A stretch of DNA of 64,000 nucleotides from an uncultured bacterium (GTDB taxonomy: Bacteria; Bacillota; Clostridia; Lachnospirales; Lachnospiraceae). The first letter of the stretch is position 1. Each line of letters starts with the position of its first letter. Of the stretch, positions 47,458-56,903 are shown in pieces. The stretch is from the NCBI GenBank assembly GCA_905215155.1, contig CAJMPJ010000003.1, positions 71,176 to 135,175 of the forward strand, written 5' to 3'. A program made the translations under genes and the position numbers. The notes under the pieces are model-generated. The model made no database searches and had not been told where the DNA came from. It worked only from the letters and a program-made list of their open reading frames with translations.

Positions 47458-48191
47458 AGTTTCTCCTTTGTGTTTTCAGGTTAGTAGTTATGCATGAGGC
47501 TGAACTCGGTGCTTTCAGGGATTATTCGCAAATCCATGACAACCCTTGGGTTATTTAAACGTTATCGTGTAATGCGGATGTTATGCTGTTATACCGGCAT
47601 AGACTGGATCATATGCCAATATAAGAGCTGACAGGCCATCGGAAAGATTTCTGCTGCATAAACGTCTTTTCCTATGAAACCCAGACGTTCTATTCCCTGT
47701 AGTCCTCTGTGAAAATTCTGTTATGTCTTTTTCTCACCTGCGGCAGCGCTTGATTGCAGAGGTTTCTATGAGAATTCCCTAAGCTTTGGTACAGCACCCA
47801 ATGACTTGAGAATTCCGTCACATGGGTATGCACGTAATCTTTTCATTCATCCTATCATTAGATAACGTTTTCAGACATGATACGATAGCCTCCCTTATCA
47901 GGTTTCGAGTGGTAAGTTTATTCTACCAAACAGCTATCAACCATGTCTATCCCTTTTTGAATTGAATTTGCAAAATTATTAATTTACGACCCTGAACTCA
48001 GCAATACCAATGTGCTTAACAGTTATAGTATAATATATTTGTTCGGACTGTTGTGTTAAATAGTTGTTAAATGTTGTCAGTTTTTAAATTTTTCTGTCGA
48101 AATTCTTTCAATTGCAAGCCACAGGTGGCCTTCCCCCAAGAGGCAGACCATTTTTTAGGAATACCGGTTAGGGCTGCAAATGGATAAAAAG
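47458..48191 (-). other. Long non-coding region upstream of motA with hairpins
   Basis: No credible gene was found in about 730 bases. It contains hairpins GGCATA...TATGCC (47596-47617) and AACGTCT...AGACGTT (47661-47689), and a 10-base direct repeat TGAGAATTCC (47769-47778 and 47807-47816). It could be a long leader or an unannotated RNA gene. I saw no sigma-D promoter and no known riboswitch. Confidence 0.4.
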
Positions 48192-48227
48192 CAAGCCCGC
48201 AGGCTTAATCACGGACCTGCAGGCTTG
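48192..48227 (-). terminator. Terminator after the Cys-Pro-rich protein gene
   Basis: CAAGCCCGCAGG (48192-48203) pairs with 48216-48227 with one mismatch, and the minus strand continues into a T run. Confidence 0.7.
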
Positions 48228-48264
48228 AGATCAAAAATAGGTTGTGAATCAAACAAAATCAGGA

Positions 48265-49998
48265 TTATTCGACCATAAGATTTTCTACACCGACATTTTT
48301 TAAAATCAGGATTGGCTTGCAGCGGAACGTCTTAAAGCTGTTTTCAGACTGTCTCACCTTTAGCACGTAACAGCCTTCATAAGGGACTTCAAATTCAAAG
48401 CAGCCATAACTGTCAATCCGAACACAATACAGCAGGATATCCACACCGTTAAATCTATTGTATAATTCTACATCCCATTCATGATAATTATAACAGCGGC
48501 AGCCACAGATACAGCCTCTGATAAAACAAGGCTCCACCAGGCAGCAATCGCAGACCGGGCAGACTTCCTGTTCCGGACATACCGGACAGGTCGGACACGT
48601 GGGACAGACGGGGCATTCCGGGCATGGAACCGGGGTCGGACAAGCGGGGCAAGGTTCCGGTGCCGGGCAGGTCGGGCACGTCGGGCATACAGGGCACGGC
48701 TCCGGTTCCGGACAGGGTTTTTGCTCCGGACAGGCCGGGCACATGGGACATGGCTCCGGTTCCGGGCAGACCGGGCAAGGTTCTGGTGCCGGGCAGGTCG
48801 GACAGGTCGGGCAGGGTTCCGGTTCCGGACATGTCGGACACGTGGGGCAGGGTTCCGGTGCCGGACAAGGTTTTTGCTCCGGACACGGCGCTGGTTCCGG
48901 ACACACAAGAGCCGGCTGTTCCTCCGGAGCAGGAACCACCGGGGTTGGTGCCACAGGAGCTGGTGCTGCGTCCTGGCACATGACGCTTCCTGCAAATGGG
49001 AAATAGTGAAATTCAAAGCCGCTGGCTGCATTCACTGCAAAAGAACCTAAGGCAGCAGTACCGCTCACATGACCGCCGGTGGGATGGGCATGGAACATGG
49101 CTTGCGGGGCCAGTATACTTCCCCAGAAATCCGAAGATTTCTCCATATAAATATTTTTCGCATCCTCAAATACATACAAGGTCTGGGGGGCTTTATCCCG
49201 TTCCCCATATAAACCATATTGCAGGTGGGCATTGGGTCCTGTTTTCAGCCTTACAATCACGGTACTGCCCTGCGGAACTTCCGCGCGTATGCCTTTGTTG
49301 ATCAATCCATTTGGCCTTACATCAATCAGAAAAACATTCTGTACCGGATCATCTCCTCTTAAAATCCATTCGTAATTATTATCCACCACGCTTCCATTGG
49401 GCGTAAGCGCTTCTATACAGTTTTTGTAATATTCGATGCCTTCCCTTGCATCATTAAAAAATCCAGGTATGTTCGCTTCGATCCTGCTTGCAGGTATAAA
49501 TCTGGGTACATCATAACTGGGAACCACATAGTGATCTCCTTTATCCGTTGGTGTCCAGTATTGGCTTCCTCCATTTGCCTGGTACAGATATTTCAATTCC
49601 TGAAGGCCATCCGCTGTACCGTCTTTTCCTATTAAATAGGTACTTCCTTTGGCCACCCGGAAACCGCTGCCGCCAACCACGTGTCCAACCACCACCAGCG
49701 GACCGCTGGTCGAAACGTTTCCTCCTGCAAAAAAACGTACCAGATCAGGGGAGTAACCGATGTCTCTGTAGCCGCTGTCTCTGGCAAAGCCAACACTCAT
49801 CCCCCTTGGACTGTAAAAGTTTCCGCCAATGGCAACCGGACCTTCAACATCAATAATGTTATTGGCATCGTTAAATACAATCAGATTAAATCCTGAGGCA
49901 GAACCAAAAGGCTGACCATCTATATTATACCAGTTTATATTATCATAAGGTAATCCAGCTCTTACTACTGCTCCATTACTATTACTGATATTATCCAT
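48265..49998 (-). CDS. Choice-of-anchor-A-like protein with periodic Cys-Pro tract
   Basis: 577 residues, no signal peptide. Residues about 30-335 resemble the choice-of-anchor A/beta-helix adhesin domain (FNLIVFNDANNI, VEGPVAIGGNFY, VVVGHVVGGSGFRV, SILAPQAMF). Residues 366-483 are a tract in which every Cys is three or six residues from the next (CPT, CPV, CPEPEP, CPAPEP units). A Cys cluster (485-502, CFIRGCICGCRC) and a small beta domain of about 70 residues (FEFEVPYEGCYVLKV) end the protein. There are 36 Cys in residues 366-502. CAGGAG precedes the ATG. It may be a spore coat/exosporium or other cross-linked structural protein. This is inferred from the lack of a leader and the cysteine content. 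Confidence 0.75.
   Translation of the reverse strand: MDNISNSNGAVVRAGLPYDNINWYNIDGQPFGSASGFNLIVFNDANNIIDVEGPVAIGGNFYSPRGMSVGFARDSGYRDIGYSPDLVRFFAGGNVSTSGPLVVVGHVVGGSGFRVAKGSTYLIGKDGTADGLQELKYLYQANGGSQYWTPTDKGDHYVVPSYDVPRFIPASRIEANIPGFFNDAREGIEYYKNCIEALTPNGSVVDNNYEWILRGDDPVQNVFLIDVRPNGLINKGIRAEVPQGSTVIVRLKTGPNAHLQYGLYGERDKAPQTLYVFEDAKNIYMEKSSDFWGSILAPQAMFHAHPTGGHVSGTAALGSFAVNAASGFEFHYFPFAGSVMCQDAAPAPVAPTPVVPAPEEQPALVCPEPAPCPEQKPCPAPEPCPTCPTCPEPEPCPTCPTCPAPEPCPVCPEPEPCPMCPACPEQKPCPEPEPCPVCPTCPTCPAPEPCPACPTPVPCPECPVCPTCPTCPVCPEQEVCPVCDCCLVEPCFIRGCICGCRCYNYHEWDVELYNRFNGVDILLYCVRIDSYGCFEFEVPYEGCYVLKVRQSENSFKTFRCKPILILKNVGVENLMVE
48550..48903 (-). repeat. Tandem triplet-coded Cys-Pro repeat tract
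   Basis: About 39 consecutive 9-base units encode C/P-led triplets (residues 366-483). The DNA is low-complexity, GC-rich and prone to slippage. Long open frames on the opposite strand here are by-products of this bias. Confidence 0.85.
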
Positions 49999-50172
49999 AC
50001 AAACTCCTGTAAACCGCTTGAATTACAACGTAATTTCATTCTCAATTCATTTTATTCTGACGAAAATGGTTCTGTGCAGGTTTCTATGCAAATGGACTAT
50101 ATTTTATGATAACTTTTATAATTTGTAATTTATAATTTGTATCGGATTTGTGAATTTATTCTTTACTGCAAT

Positions 50173-51468
50173 CTATGAAACGCACCGGTTTCTGACAATT
50201 ACGGAAACTCCATCCGGTATGACCGTAATTTTCCCGTCCGCCCTGCCAAGAAAATGATCTGCCATGGAAATCGCCTCTTCAACGGTGTCTGCATAATCCA
50301 TCTGCATGTTAAGAATCATTTCCTTGGGCGCCCTGGTCACCATGATCACCTTATATTTTAAGAGAATCCTGCATAGAATCTGTGCCTCCCACTGATCCGG
50401 TACGGTCTTATCCCGGGGGGTGTCAAGAAACCGTTTCATGATTTGATTCTTATCCTCTCCCCCGGCAAAAGTATCATACAGGGATTGACCCCCATGGCCG
50501 TCACTGCAGCTTGATACCATAATAATCACACCTCCCGGTTTGCAGGTGGCCTCTGCGGCTGTCATACCTTTTACTGACTGGTAGATATTCTGATCCAGGG
50601 GATACCCGCCATTTGTGGTAATGACGATATCTGCGGGAAGGGCATCCACTCCGGAAAGCTGATCCACAAACCGGCATCCCTCCTTATGGGCTTCATTAAA
50701 ATGACCGGCATAAGCCTTTATCACTTTCTTGTTCTCATCTAACACCACATTGACGATAAACGCCAGTTTTGCTTTCTCAGCGGCATAAATCATATCTCTA
50801 TGTATGGGATTTCCCTCCAGGATTCCGGTTCTTGCATAGGGACTGTCAATAAACTCGGAACAGTGGTTTGCCATGACCGTCACTCCGCTGGATACTCCCG
50901 GCAGCACGCTTTTTCTTCCGCCGGAAAACCCGGCAAAGAAGTGAGGCTCTATAAAGCCTTCTGAAAGAAGCAGATCTGCTTCTGCGGCGACCCGGTTGAT
51001 CAAAAGCTTTCCTCCAGAGGGCAACGTGCCGAGGAAAACCATATCCTCATCCTTCTGGCTTTCATGGATCACAAAGCGGATATCCGTCCGGTCAACGATT
51101 TCCTGTCCGAACTTATCAATCAATTCTTCCCTGGTGGTGGACCTGTGAAATCCTGTGGCAATGAGGATGGTCAGCTTTGCCTGGGGATTTCCTTCTTTGA
51201 TTTCCGCAAGAATAGCCGGTGCGATCACCCGGCTGGGAACCGGCCTGGTATGGTCGCTTGCAATCATTACAATATTATTTTTTCCCTTCACCAGCTCTTT
51301 AAGCCTTGGGGAATGAATGGGGTGCTCCATAGCCTTTTTGACCAGTTCCTCCTCCTTTCCTTCTGCCTGATAACTATGAGCTCCTGACATAAGAATTCCA
51401 TTGAAACGGCTGTCAGAAATATCCACACTGATTTTTTCCCTTCCAAAGGGCAGCTCTACAATTGCCAT
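50173..51468 (-). CDS. LarA-family nickel-pincer racemase/epimerase
   Basis: Homologue of lactate racemase LarA, 431 residues. Signature regions are ASDHTRPVPSRVIAP (about 70-84), ATGFHRSTTREEL, and EGFIEPHFFAGFSGGRKSVLPG with the His and the Lys that binds the pyridinium pincer cofactor. The cofactor normally requires LarB, LarC and LarE, and none is in the window. The LarA superfamily includes racemases for several 2-hydroxyacids, so D/L-lactate is only one option. GGAGGAG precedes the ATG, inside the end of the short upstream gene. Confidence 0.87.
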   Translation of the reverse strand: MAIVELPFGREKISVDISDSRFNGILMSGAHSYQAEGKEEELVKKAMEHPIHSPRLKELVKGKNNIVMIASDHTRPVPSRVIAPAILAEIKEGNPQAKLTILIATGFHRSTTREELIDKFGQEIVDRTDIRFVIHESQKDEDMVFLGTLPSGGKLLINRVAAEADLLLSEGFIEPHFFAGFSGGRKSVLPGVSSGVTVMANHCSEFIDSPYARTGILEGNPIHRDMIYAAEKAKLAFIVNVVLDENKKVIKAYAGHFNEAHKEGCRFVDQLSGVDALPADIVITTNGGYPLDQNIYQSVKGMTAAEATCKPGGVIIMVSSCSDGHGGQSLYDTFAGGEDKNQIMKRFLDTPRDKTVPDQWEAQILCRILLKYKVIMVTRAPKEMILNMQMDYADTVEEAISMADHFLGRADGKITVIPDGVSVIVRNRCVS

Positions 51469-51602
51469 CGTTCTCTCCTCCTTCTATAAAATCCCATCTG
51501 CGCCCGCCTGTGTAATCCTTTCTTTTGATAGTTTCCGATGAGGCCATTTTGCATTGCGATTCCTGCACCCATGGTAGCCCCACCGATCATTCCGACTCTC
51601 AT
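51456..51602 (-). CDS. Small Gly-rich, Arg-tailed protein, 48 residues
   Basis: A frame from ATG 51602 with AGGAGG nine bases upstream runs to a stop at 51456, overlapping the LarA start by 13 bases. The product has a Gly/Met-rich hydrophobic start (MRVGMIGGATMGAGIAMQNG) and a strongly basic end with RRRRER. It might be a small membrane peptide or a translational coupler for the LarA gene. The family is unknown to me. The longer open frame beyond the ATG has no ribosome site. Confidence 0.5.
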   Translation of the reverse strand: MRVGMIGGATMGAGIAMQNGLIGNYQKKGLHRRAQMGFYRRRRERWQL

Positions 51603-51957
51603 CCCATTATACCTCCTATTAGTATCTATGTACCATGGCAAATGTGTTTTTTTCCTATCAATATAAAATTTATTTTTTTGAAATGCTGCCATTTCTTCCT
51701 TTTGGGGGTATCCTTTATTTACAAGGAAGGTCCAGCTGATTTTATGATATATCCACAATATCTGGTCGTCAAAAGAGACTTTATATATAGGAATCCATGG
51801 ACATAGGAAGACTCCGCCGCCAGTATTTATTGTTCTGCTGTCAAATATTTTGCTAAAAATGGCGTTAGTAAATCCCCGCCGCAAATAATTATTGCTTGTA
51901 AAGTCTGAAATATCTCTATGATATCGGCTGCATGAAACTATGGATCAAATAGAAAAA
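51603..51957. other. Non-coding gap upstream of the small gene
   Basis: About 350 bases without a supported gene. The open frame on the minus strand here lacks a ribosome site and resembles no protein. It presumably contains the promoter of the small gene and LarA. Confidence 0.5.
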
Positions 51958-51989
51958 AGGCGGCTGCAATCAAAGGATTACGACCGCCT
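51958..51989 (-). terminator. Terminator after the DEAD-box helicase gene
   Basis: AGGCGG (51958-51963) pairs with CCGCCT (51984-51989), with partial inner pairing, and the minus strand continues into six T. It lies 25 bases after the helicase stop. Confidence 0.75.
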
Positions 51990-52014
51990 CCAGAAGAAGC
52001 TCTTTGTTATAAAT

Positions 52015-53319
52015 TTACCGTTTTTTGTCCCTGGAAGAAAATTTATTAAAACTCCGTTTCTCTTTCAAAGTTCCGTCTGCTGTCATCCGAAATTTCTTCT
52101 TAGGTGACACAGCGCTATTTGCGGAAGCGGTATGCACTGCTCCTCTTCTTGGCTGTACTACCTTTATGGCGGGGAAATTATTCTTTAGAGGGTATGGATG
52201 ATCTTTGATCTCTGTTAATCTTTTTCCAATTAACCTTTCAATATCGTCAAGCTGTCCTTTTTCGTCGAAATCACAGAAAGAGATTGCAGTCCCCTCAAGT
52301 CCCGCCCTGCCTGTTCTTCCAATGCGGTGTACATAGGTCTCCGGTGTATCCGGCAAATCAAAATTAATTACATGAGTCAGCTCATCAATGTCAATTCCTC
52401 TTGCCGCAATATCTGTTGCAATCAATATTCGCAGCGTTTTATTTTTAAAATTGTTTAAAGCATTCTGACGCGCTCCCTGCGACTTATCCCCATGGATTGC
52501 CTGAGCCCTTACATTATTTTTAGATAATTGCCTCATCAGCCGGTCCGCTCCATGTTTGGTGCGTGTAAAAACCAGTGCGGAAACTATATTTTTATCTTCT
52601 AAAATGTGCAAAAGCAAATCCTTCTTATTGCTTTTATCAACAAAATAAAGATACTGTTCGATGGTGTCCACGGTCGATGATACCGGAGTGATCTCTATTT
52701 TTGCAGGATTCTTTAAAATCGTACCGGCAAGCCTGGCGATATCTGGCGGCATGGTAGCGGAAAAAAGCAATGTCTGCTTTTTGGCAGGTGTTTTGGCGAT
52801 AATCCGTTTTACATCGTGAATAAATCCCATATCCAGCATACGGTCCGCTTCGTCTAATACAAATATTTTAATATGCTCTATATTTATGATCTTCTGATCC
52901 ATTAAGGCCAGCAATCTGCCCGGTGTTGCCACAAGGATATCCACTCCTAGTTTTAATTTCTCTTCCTGGGGCTTTTGAGACACGCCGCCAAAGACAACGC
53001 AGCATTTTAAATCAGTGAATTTTCCATAGGTATTAAAACTTTCATAAATTTGCAGGGCCAGCTCCCTGGTTGGTGTTACGACCAACGCTCTGATATTCTG
53101 CCTTGACTGATGAGACACTTTTGCTTCCCTGAGCAGCTGAATCGTTGGTATTGCAAATGCAGCCGTTTTTCCGGTACCTGTCTGGGCGCATCCAAGTAAA
53201 TCCCTTCCGCTTAGTACAACAGGGATTGCCTCTTCCTGTATCGGAGTCGGAATATCATAATTTTCTTTCTCCAGCGCCTTTATAATATCAGGCATAATAT
53301 TTAAATCTTTAAATTGCAT
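52015..53319 (-). CDS. DEAD-box ATP-dependent RNA helicase
   Basis: RNA remodelling ATPase of 434 residues, RhlE/CshA-like. The motifs run in order: the Q-motif TPIQ, AQTGTGKT (I), PTRELALQ (Ia), TPGRLL (Ib), DEAD (II), SAT (III), ARGID (V) and HRIGRTGR (VI). The C-terminal tail (about 370-434) is basic and without a folded RNA-binding domain, as in RhlE-type helicases. AAGGAG precedes the ATG closely. The gene is monocistronic. The role is likely in ribosome assembly or cold adaptation, from the family. Confidence 0.94.
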   Translation of the reverse strand: MQFKDLNIMPDIIKALEKENYDIPTPIQEEAIPVVLSGRDLLGCAQTGTGKTAAFAIPTIQLLREAKVSHQSRQNIRALVVTPTRELALQIYESFNTYGKFTDLKCCVVFGGVSQKPQEEKLKLGVDILVATPGRLLALMDQKIINIEHIKIFVLDEADRMLDMGFIHDVKRIIAKTPAKKQTLLFSATMPPDIARLAGTILKNPAKIEITPVSSTVDTIEQYLYFVDKSNKKDLLLHILEDKNIVSALVFTRTKHGADRLMRQLSKNNVRAQAIHGDKSQGARQNALNNFKNKTLRILIATDIAARGIDIDELTHVINFDLPDTPETYVHRIGRTGRAGLEGTAISFCDFDEKGQLDDIERLIGKRLTEIKDHPYPLKNNFPAIKVVQPRRGAVHTASANSAVSPKKKFRMTADGTLKEKRSFNKFSSRDKKR

Positions 53320-53595
53320 AAATTCTCCTTTTAATCACCATTGATTAAATTTATCGATTATCTGACCTATGAAGCGGCCAGTCTGTTTCCATTGATAAAT
53401 TTCGGCTGCACATTTTATATGTGTGAATACTGTCATTCGGCTTCCTGTCAAACACAGTCGGGACCTGGCAAAAGCCCTATGCACCATCCTGCATCGTTCC
53501 ATGCTTTAACATTCACCTAGAAGAGTATAACACAGGTATGGGTGATTTGAAAAGGTTGGAGCTCATCATTCTTTTACCGGCATATGAAATTGCTC

Positions 53596-53895
53596 TCATA
53601 TTCCATATTTAGTAATATCTATGTATCCCTCCTCCGATACTTCCACTCCTTCCGAAATAAGAAGTTCTCTTTGGATTGCCGCATGTTTTTTATCCGCAAT
53701 CGCTATTTGACCTTTTGAGTTAATGATACGATGCCACGGAAGGCTGTATTTCTCAGACATGGAATGAAGTACCCTGGCTACCTGTCTCGCACCTCTGCTA
53801 TTTCCTGCTAGTCTTGCAACCTGCCCGTAACTCATCACTCTGCCATATGGGATTCCATTGATTATTATAAGGATTTCTTCTGTAAACTGGGTCAT
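53596..53895 (-). CDS. Alkyltransferase-like protein (Atl, MGMT family)
   Basis: A 99-residue DNA-binding domain of the O6-alkylguanine transferase family. The active-site PCHR is PWHRII here, so the methyl-accepting Cys is Trp. Atl proteins bind alkylated bases and call in nucleotide excision repair instead of repairing directly. YGRVMSYGQVARLAGNSRGA is the helix-turn-helix. The start is ATG 53895 with AAGGAG about ten bases upstream; 21 upstream in-frame codons are probably not used. Confidence 0.9.
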   Translation of the reverse strand: MTQFTEEILIIINGIPYGRVMSYGQVARLAGNSRGARQVARVLHSMSEKYSLPWHRIINSKGQIAIADKKHAAIQRELLISEGVEVSEEGYIDITKYGI

Positions 53896-53986
53896 ATTAT
53901 GTGGTCTCCTTATGAAATTATATTGGCTGTTTTCTGCACTTTCAGGTTCTTTATGCAATTTTGCTGCTTTTAAATGAATCTCCAGT

Positions 53987-55516
53987 TCAGGGATTGGATA
54001 TTAGTTCATCCAGTTTTTTCTTAATTTTTTCTTCCTCTCCGCTATGATTGGTAGGCAGTCTCAAGAGAGGAATATGATACTTTTCTAAAATTGAGTTTTT
54101 TAATCTATCACGATCCAGCTGTTTCGGTTTATTTTCATGAAATTCAAACCCATCAACTTCAATTGCTAAAACACATGACTTTCCTATTTTTCTATAAACA
54201 ACAAAATCCAGGGAAGCCCGATTATTCACATATTGCAACTCCTCTTTATTTAGTTGGCTTACGTCCCTGATTAAATTTCTTAGCAGAATTTCCTCTGCAT
54301 AAAAAAACAGATTATACTGCTCTTCATGGAGTATATCATCCAGTAAAACGCGAATAATTTCCTGAGATTTGAAATGAGCATTGCTGTTCATTCTTCTTTT
54401 AAGGGGAATTAATCTTTTTGAATATTTTTTATAGAGAAGATCAAAAACAGAAACAATATTACTCTTTATCACATGATTCTCAAGGCTGCTGTATTCCATA
54501 TACCGTATTAAGTCCCCAATTTCGCTGCGTTTTTTCAAAAAAAACTCTCGGTTTGTCACTAAGACAAATTGTTTGACAGCACGGGAAACGGCCACATTGA
54601 CTAACCTTGGATCATCAACAAACCGTTTCCCCATATTTCCGATCTTGTCATCCAGTACAGTTGACATAATCATCACTTCTTTTTCTTTCCCCTGATATTT
54701 ATGGACTGTGTCACTTAAAATTTTTTTATTCAACAGTTCCCCAGCTTTATCTGCCTGAAGGCGAAATGGAGTGACAAAACCGATTTGCTCATATTGATTC
54801 GCTTTACATTCATTTTGAAGCACCTCTTCTACCGTAACATCCAATTCCCGCTGGTTATAATTGCCTTTGGTCTCTCCCCTTGTTACTTTCCTCATATGAT
54901 TTCCTTCGGCAGTTTCATAAATAAGCATGGGAGCAGACGATAACTCCTTGTTCGTAAAAGGGATTAACTCATTATTATAATATTTTTGGTTACAATAACC
55001 AATTATGGTAGGGTGGCATCGATAGTGTTCCCTTAGAATCGTCCGTTCTAACTTTTTGCCATATAATTCAATAACAGAGGACAAAATACTATGTTGAAAA
55101 TAATTATAAACTTGGTTTGTTACGCTAGTTTTTAGTTGCTTTTCTATTTTACTTTCTGTTATTTGAGGAAGTTGCTTTACATCTCCTACTATAACAACAT
55201 TACGACAGCAAGAAAGCGCTAATACACCGGTAATTAGATCTACCTGGGAAGCCTCGTCGATAATTACATAATCCAGTAAATAGTTTTCCGGAAGAGACCT
55301 TCTTAGTGAATGGGTTGTACTTAGTATAACAGGGTAGGTCTTTATAAATTCTGCAAATTTTGCTTTAAAATTACTAATTGAATACCGGGTCTTTCCTGTT
55401 TTATGATAATGCGTATATAAATACTTTTGAAATAATTTTTCCGAAAGTATTTGATGTTCTTCTAATAAATGTTCAAATGAAACTTTGAAACTGATTTCCC
55501 ATCTTTCATACGTTTT
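53987..55516 (-). pseudogene. 5'-truncated SF1 helicase-nuclease (UPF1-like, DUF2726-type end)
   Basis: The frame is open from just after a stop at 55517 to 53987 but has no credible start. It begins in mid-domain and lacks Walker A. Motif II DYVIIDEASQ and motif III VGDVKQLPQ are read at 55181-55273. Then come LREHYRCHP, TVHKYQGKEKE and VNVAVSRA (motifs IV-VI). The C-terminal 90 residues resemble a PD-(D/E)xK/DUF2726 or Vsr-like nuclease: LDFVVYRK, LAIEVDGFEFH and RDRLKNSIL. This arrangement occurs in defence helicases. The AT-rich sequence upstream (55517-55833) does not restore the missing half. It is most likely a decayed defence gene. Confidence 0.75.
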
Positions 55517-55611
55517 TCATATTCGTGAAGTCCCGATCACAAAAAAAGAAAGATTGGAATATTATTAGTACTTTTACTCAGTAAACGAATAACATTCAAA
55601 TAATAAAAAAA

Positions 55612-55657
55612 GGGCCGTTGCAAAATAAGTGAGCTATCACTTATGGAGCAATGGCTC
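55612..55657 (-). terminator. Long hairpin terminator
   Basis: The outer stem GGGCCGTTGC (55612-55621) pairs with 55648-55657 with G-U pairs. The inner stem ATAAGTGA (55625-55632) pairs perfectly with 55637-55644. On the minus strand it runs into seven T. It lies 177 bases after the DJ-1 gene. A transposon end is an alternative explanation. Confidence 0.6.
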
Positions 55658-55833
55658 CTCAGTCAACTGAGTACGGAGAGTGCCTTAACTGCTCCTGAAC
55701 GTAAGCCCCATCATGCACGAACTTCTAGTAAAGTAACGTCACATTCAGAATTTTTGGCTTTAATGCTTTAGGCTGTTTGACTATAAAATTTTTCATAAAT
55801 TAGTTCTTTGACACCTATAAAAAATGGGTCATG

Positions 55834-56433
55834 TTAATTTCCTAAATCAATATCATATTCCATTGTCTTTGCTGTGATTTCTGCAGTTTTTAAACCTAAT
55901 AATTTTTTTACGATATAAAAAGACATATTTATTCCCGCAGATATTCCTCCCGATGTAATGATAGGATGTGAGTCAACAAATTTGACATCACGTATAACTT
56001 TGACTTTGGGGTATTGTTCTTCTAATCTATCAATATCATTCCAGTGTGTTGTTACTTGTCTTTCATCCAGCAATCCAGCCTCAGCTAATAAAAATGCACC
56101 AGTACACACTGATGCCATTATTTCCACATGAGTAAAACTCCTTCTAATCCAATCGATCGTCTCTTGGTTATGAATTTCTATTTCTTTCGCACCAGCCCCT
56201 CCGGGAATAATTAAAATATCAAATTGAGGTGCATCATAAAAGTCATAGTCAGGTTGAATTTTTAATCCGTTACGGGCGCTGATTAACTCTTTTTTTCTGG
56301 CAATGGTATGCACCTCGAATGCTTTTCCCTTTCTCTCAGTATTTTCTGTAATAGAAAACACCTCAAACGGACCTGCAAAATCCATTACCTCAACTTCGTT
56401 GAAAAGCAATATTCCTATTTTTCTGCGTGACAT
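55834..56433 (-). CDS. DJ-1/PfpI-family protein
   Basis: Class I glutamine-amidotransferase-like protein of 199 residues. The nucleophile elbow is ASVCTGAFLL with C110, and PGGAGA is at 78-82. The acidic partner is in NEVEVMDFAGPFEVF (about 12-26). It ends SGGISAGINMSF. The pattern matches isonitrile hydratase-like/transcription-regulator-type DJ-1 proteins without an AraC domain. The start is ATG 56433 with GAGGAG seven bases upstream. The biological reaction is unknown. Confidence 0.87.
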   Translation of the reverse strand: MSRRKIGILLFNEVEVMDFAGPFEVFSITENTERKGKAFEVHTIARKKELISARNGLKIQPDYDFYDAPQFDILIIPGGAGAKEIEIHNQETIDWIRRSFTHVEIMASVCTGAFLLAEAGLLDERQVTTHWNDIDRLEEQYPKVKVIRDVKFVDSHPIITSGGISAGINMSFYIVKKLLGLKTAEITAKTMEYDIDLGN

Positions 56434-56678
56434 AAATTTTCTCCTCATTATTTTCTTTCCAACAACCACACTACCTCTGTATGTTTTGAGGCAGTAATAA
56501 TGATTCCTGAAAAACGCATTTGTGCCTTGGCGTAGACAAGCGATTAGCTAATACTTATCAAAAAACGATACCATGCTGCCCTTATTTGCTGTATGTGCTT
56601 CAAAACAAGGCGTCATTCCATCTGAGCTAAAAAAATGGTATTCTTCCATCAATAAGAGATTCCTGGAGGAAAATCATA

Positions 56679-56903
56679 ATGAAAACGAACGGTGTCATCC
56701 TGTGGAAGGATCGCTTTGCTGACAGAGCGGCAAGTGGCTTAAAGGTTGACGACTGGTATAAAAGAAATGGAGTTACGAAACATGCTTACTTTTACTGGCA
56801 CCGTACAGTCCAGGATGATCGGCTGGGTTTAGCGGAACATTTATATCCATTACTTCCCGTGATATTTAATATATTTAATGGAACAGACTATTATGCATAT
56901 TAA
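56679..56903 (+). mobile_element. IS66 TnpA-like remnant
   Basis: A 74-codon frame with GGAGG before its ATG. Residues about 9-46 (WKDRFADRAASGLKV, then DDWYKRNGVTKHAYFYWHR) match the IS66 accessory protein TnpA. After HRTVQDD the sequence no longer resembles the family. No TnpB, TnpC or terminal inverted repeat is visible nearby. It looks like a truncated insertion-sequence fragment. Confidence 0.6.

Noticed and set aside
47521..48060. Cyclic di-GMP riboswitch or sigma-D promoter upstream of motA
   Set aside because: The conserved riboswitch strings and the TAAA-N15-GCCGATAA motif were looked for on the minus strand and not found.
48550..48903. Possible CRISPR array in the repetitive stretch
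   Set aside because: Repeats are 9-base coding units without unique spacers.
48481..49050. Long plus-strand open frames opposite the Cys-Pro protein, rich in Gly, Arg and Ser
   Set aside because: They arise from the codon bias of the triplet repeat on the minus strand, have no ribosome site and no family resemblance.
51603..51884. Extension of the small LarA-coupled gene to a 142-residue protein
   Set aside because: The upstream part has no start with a ribosome site, and its composition looks like translated non-coding DNA.
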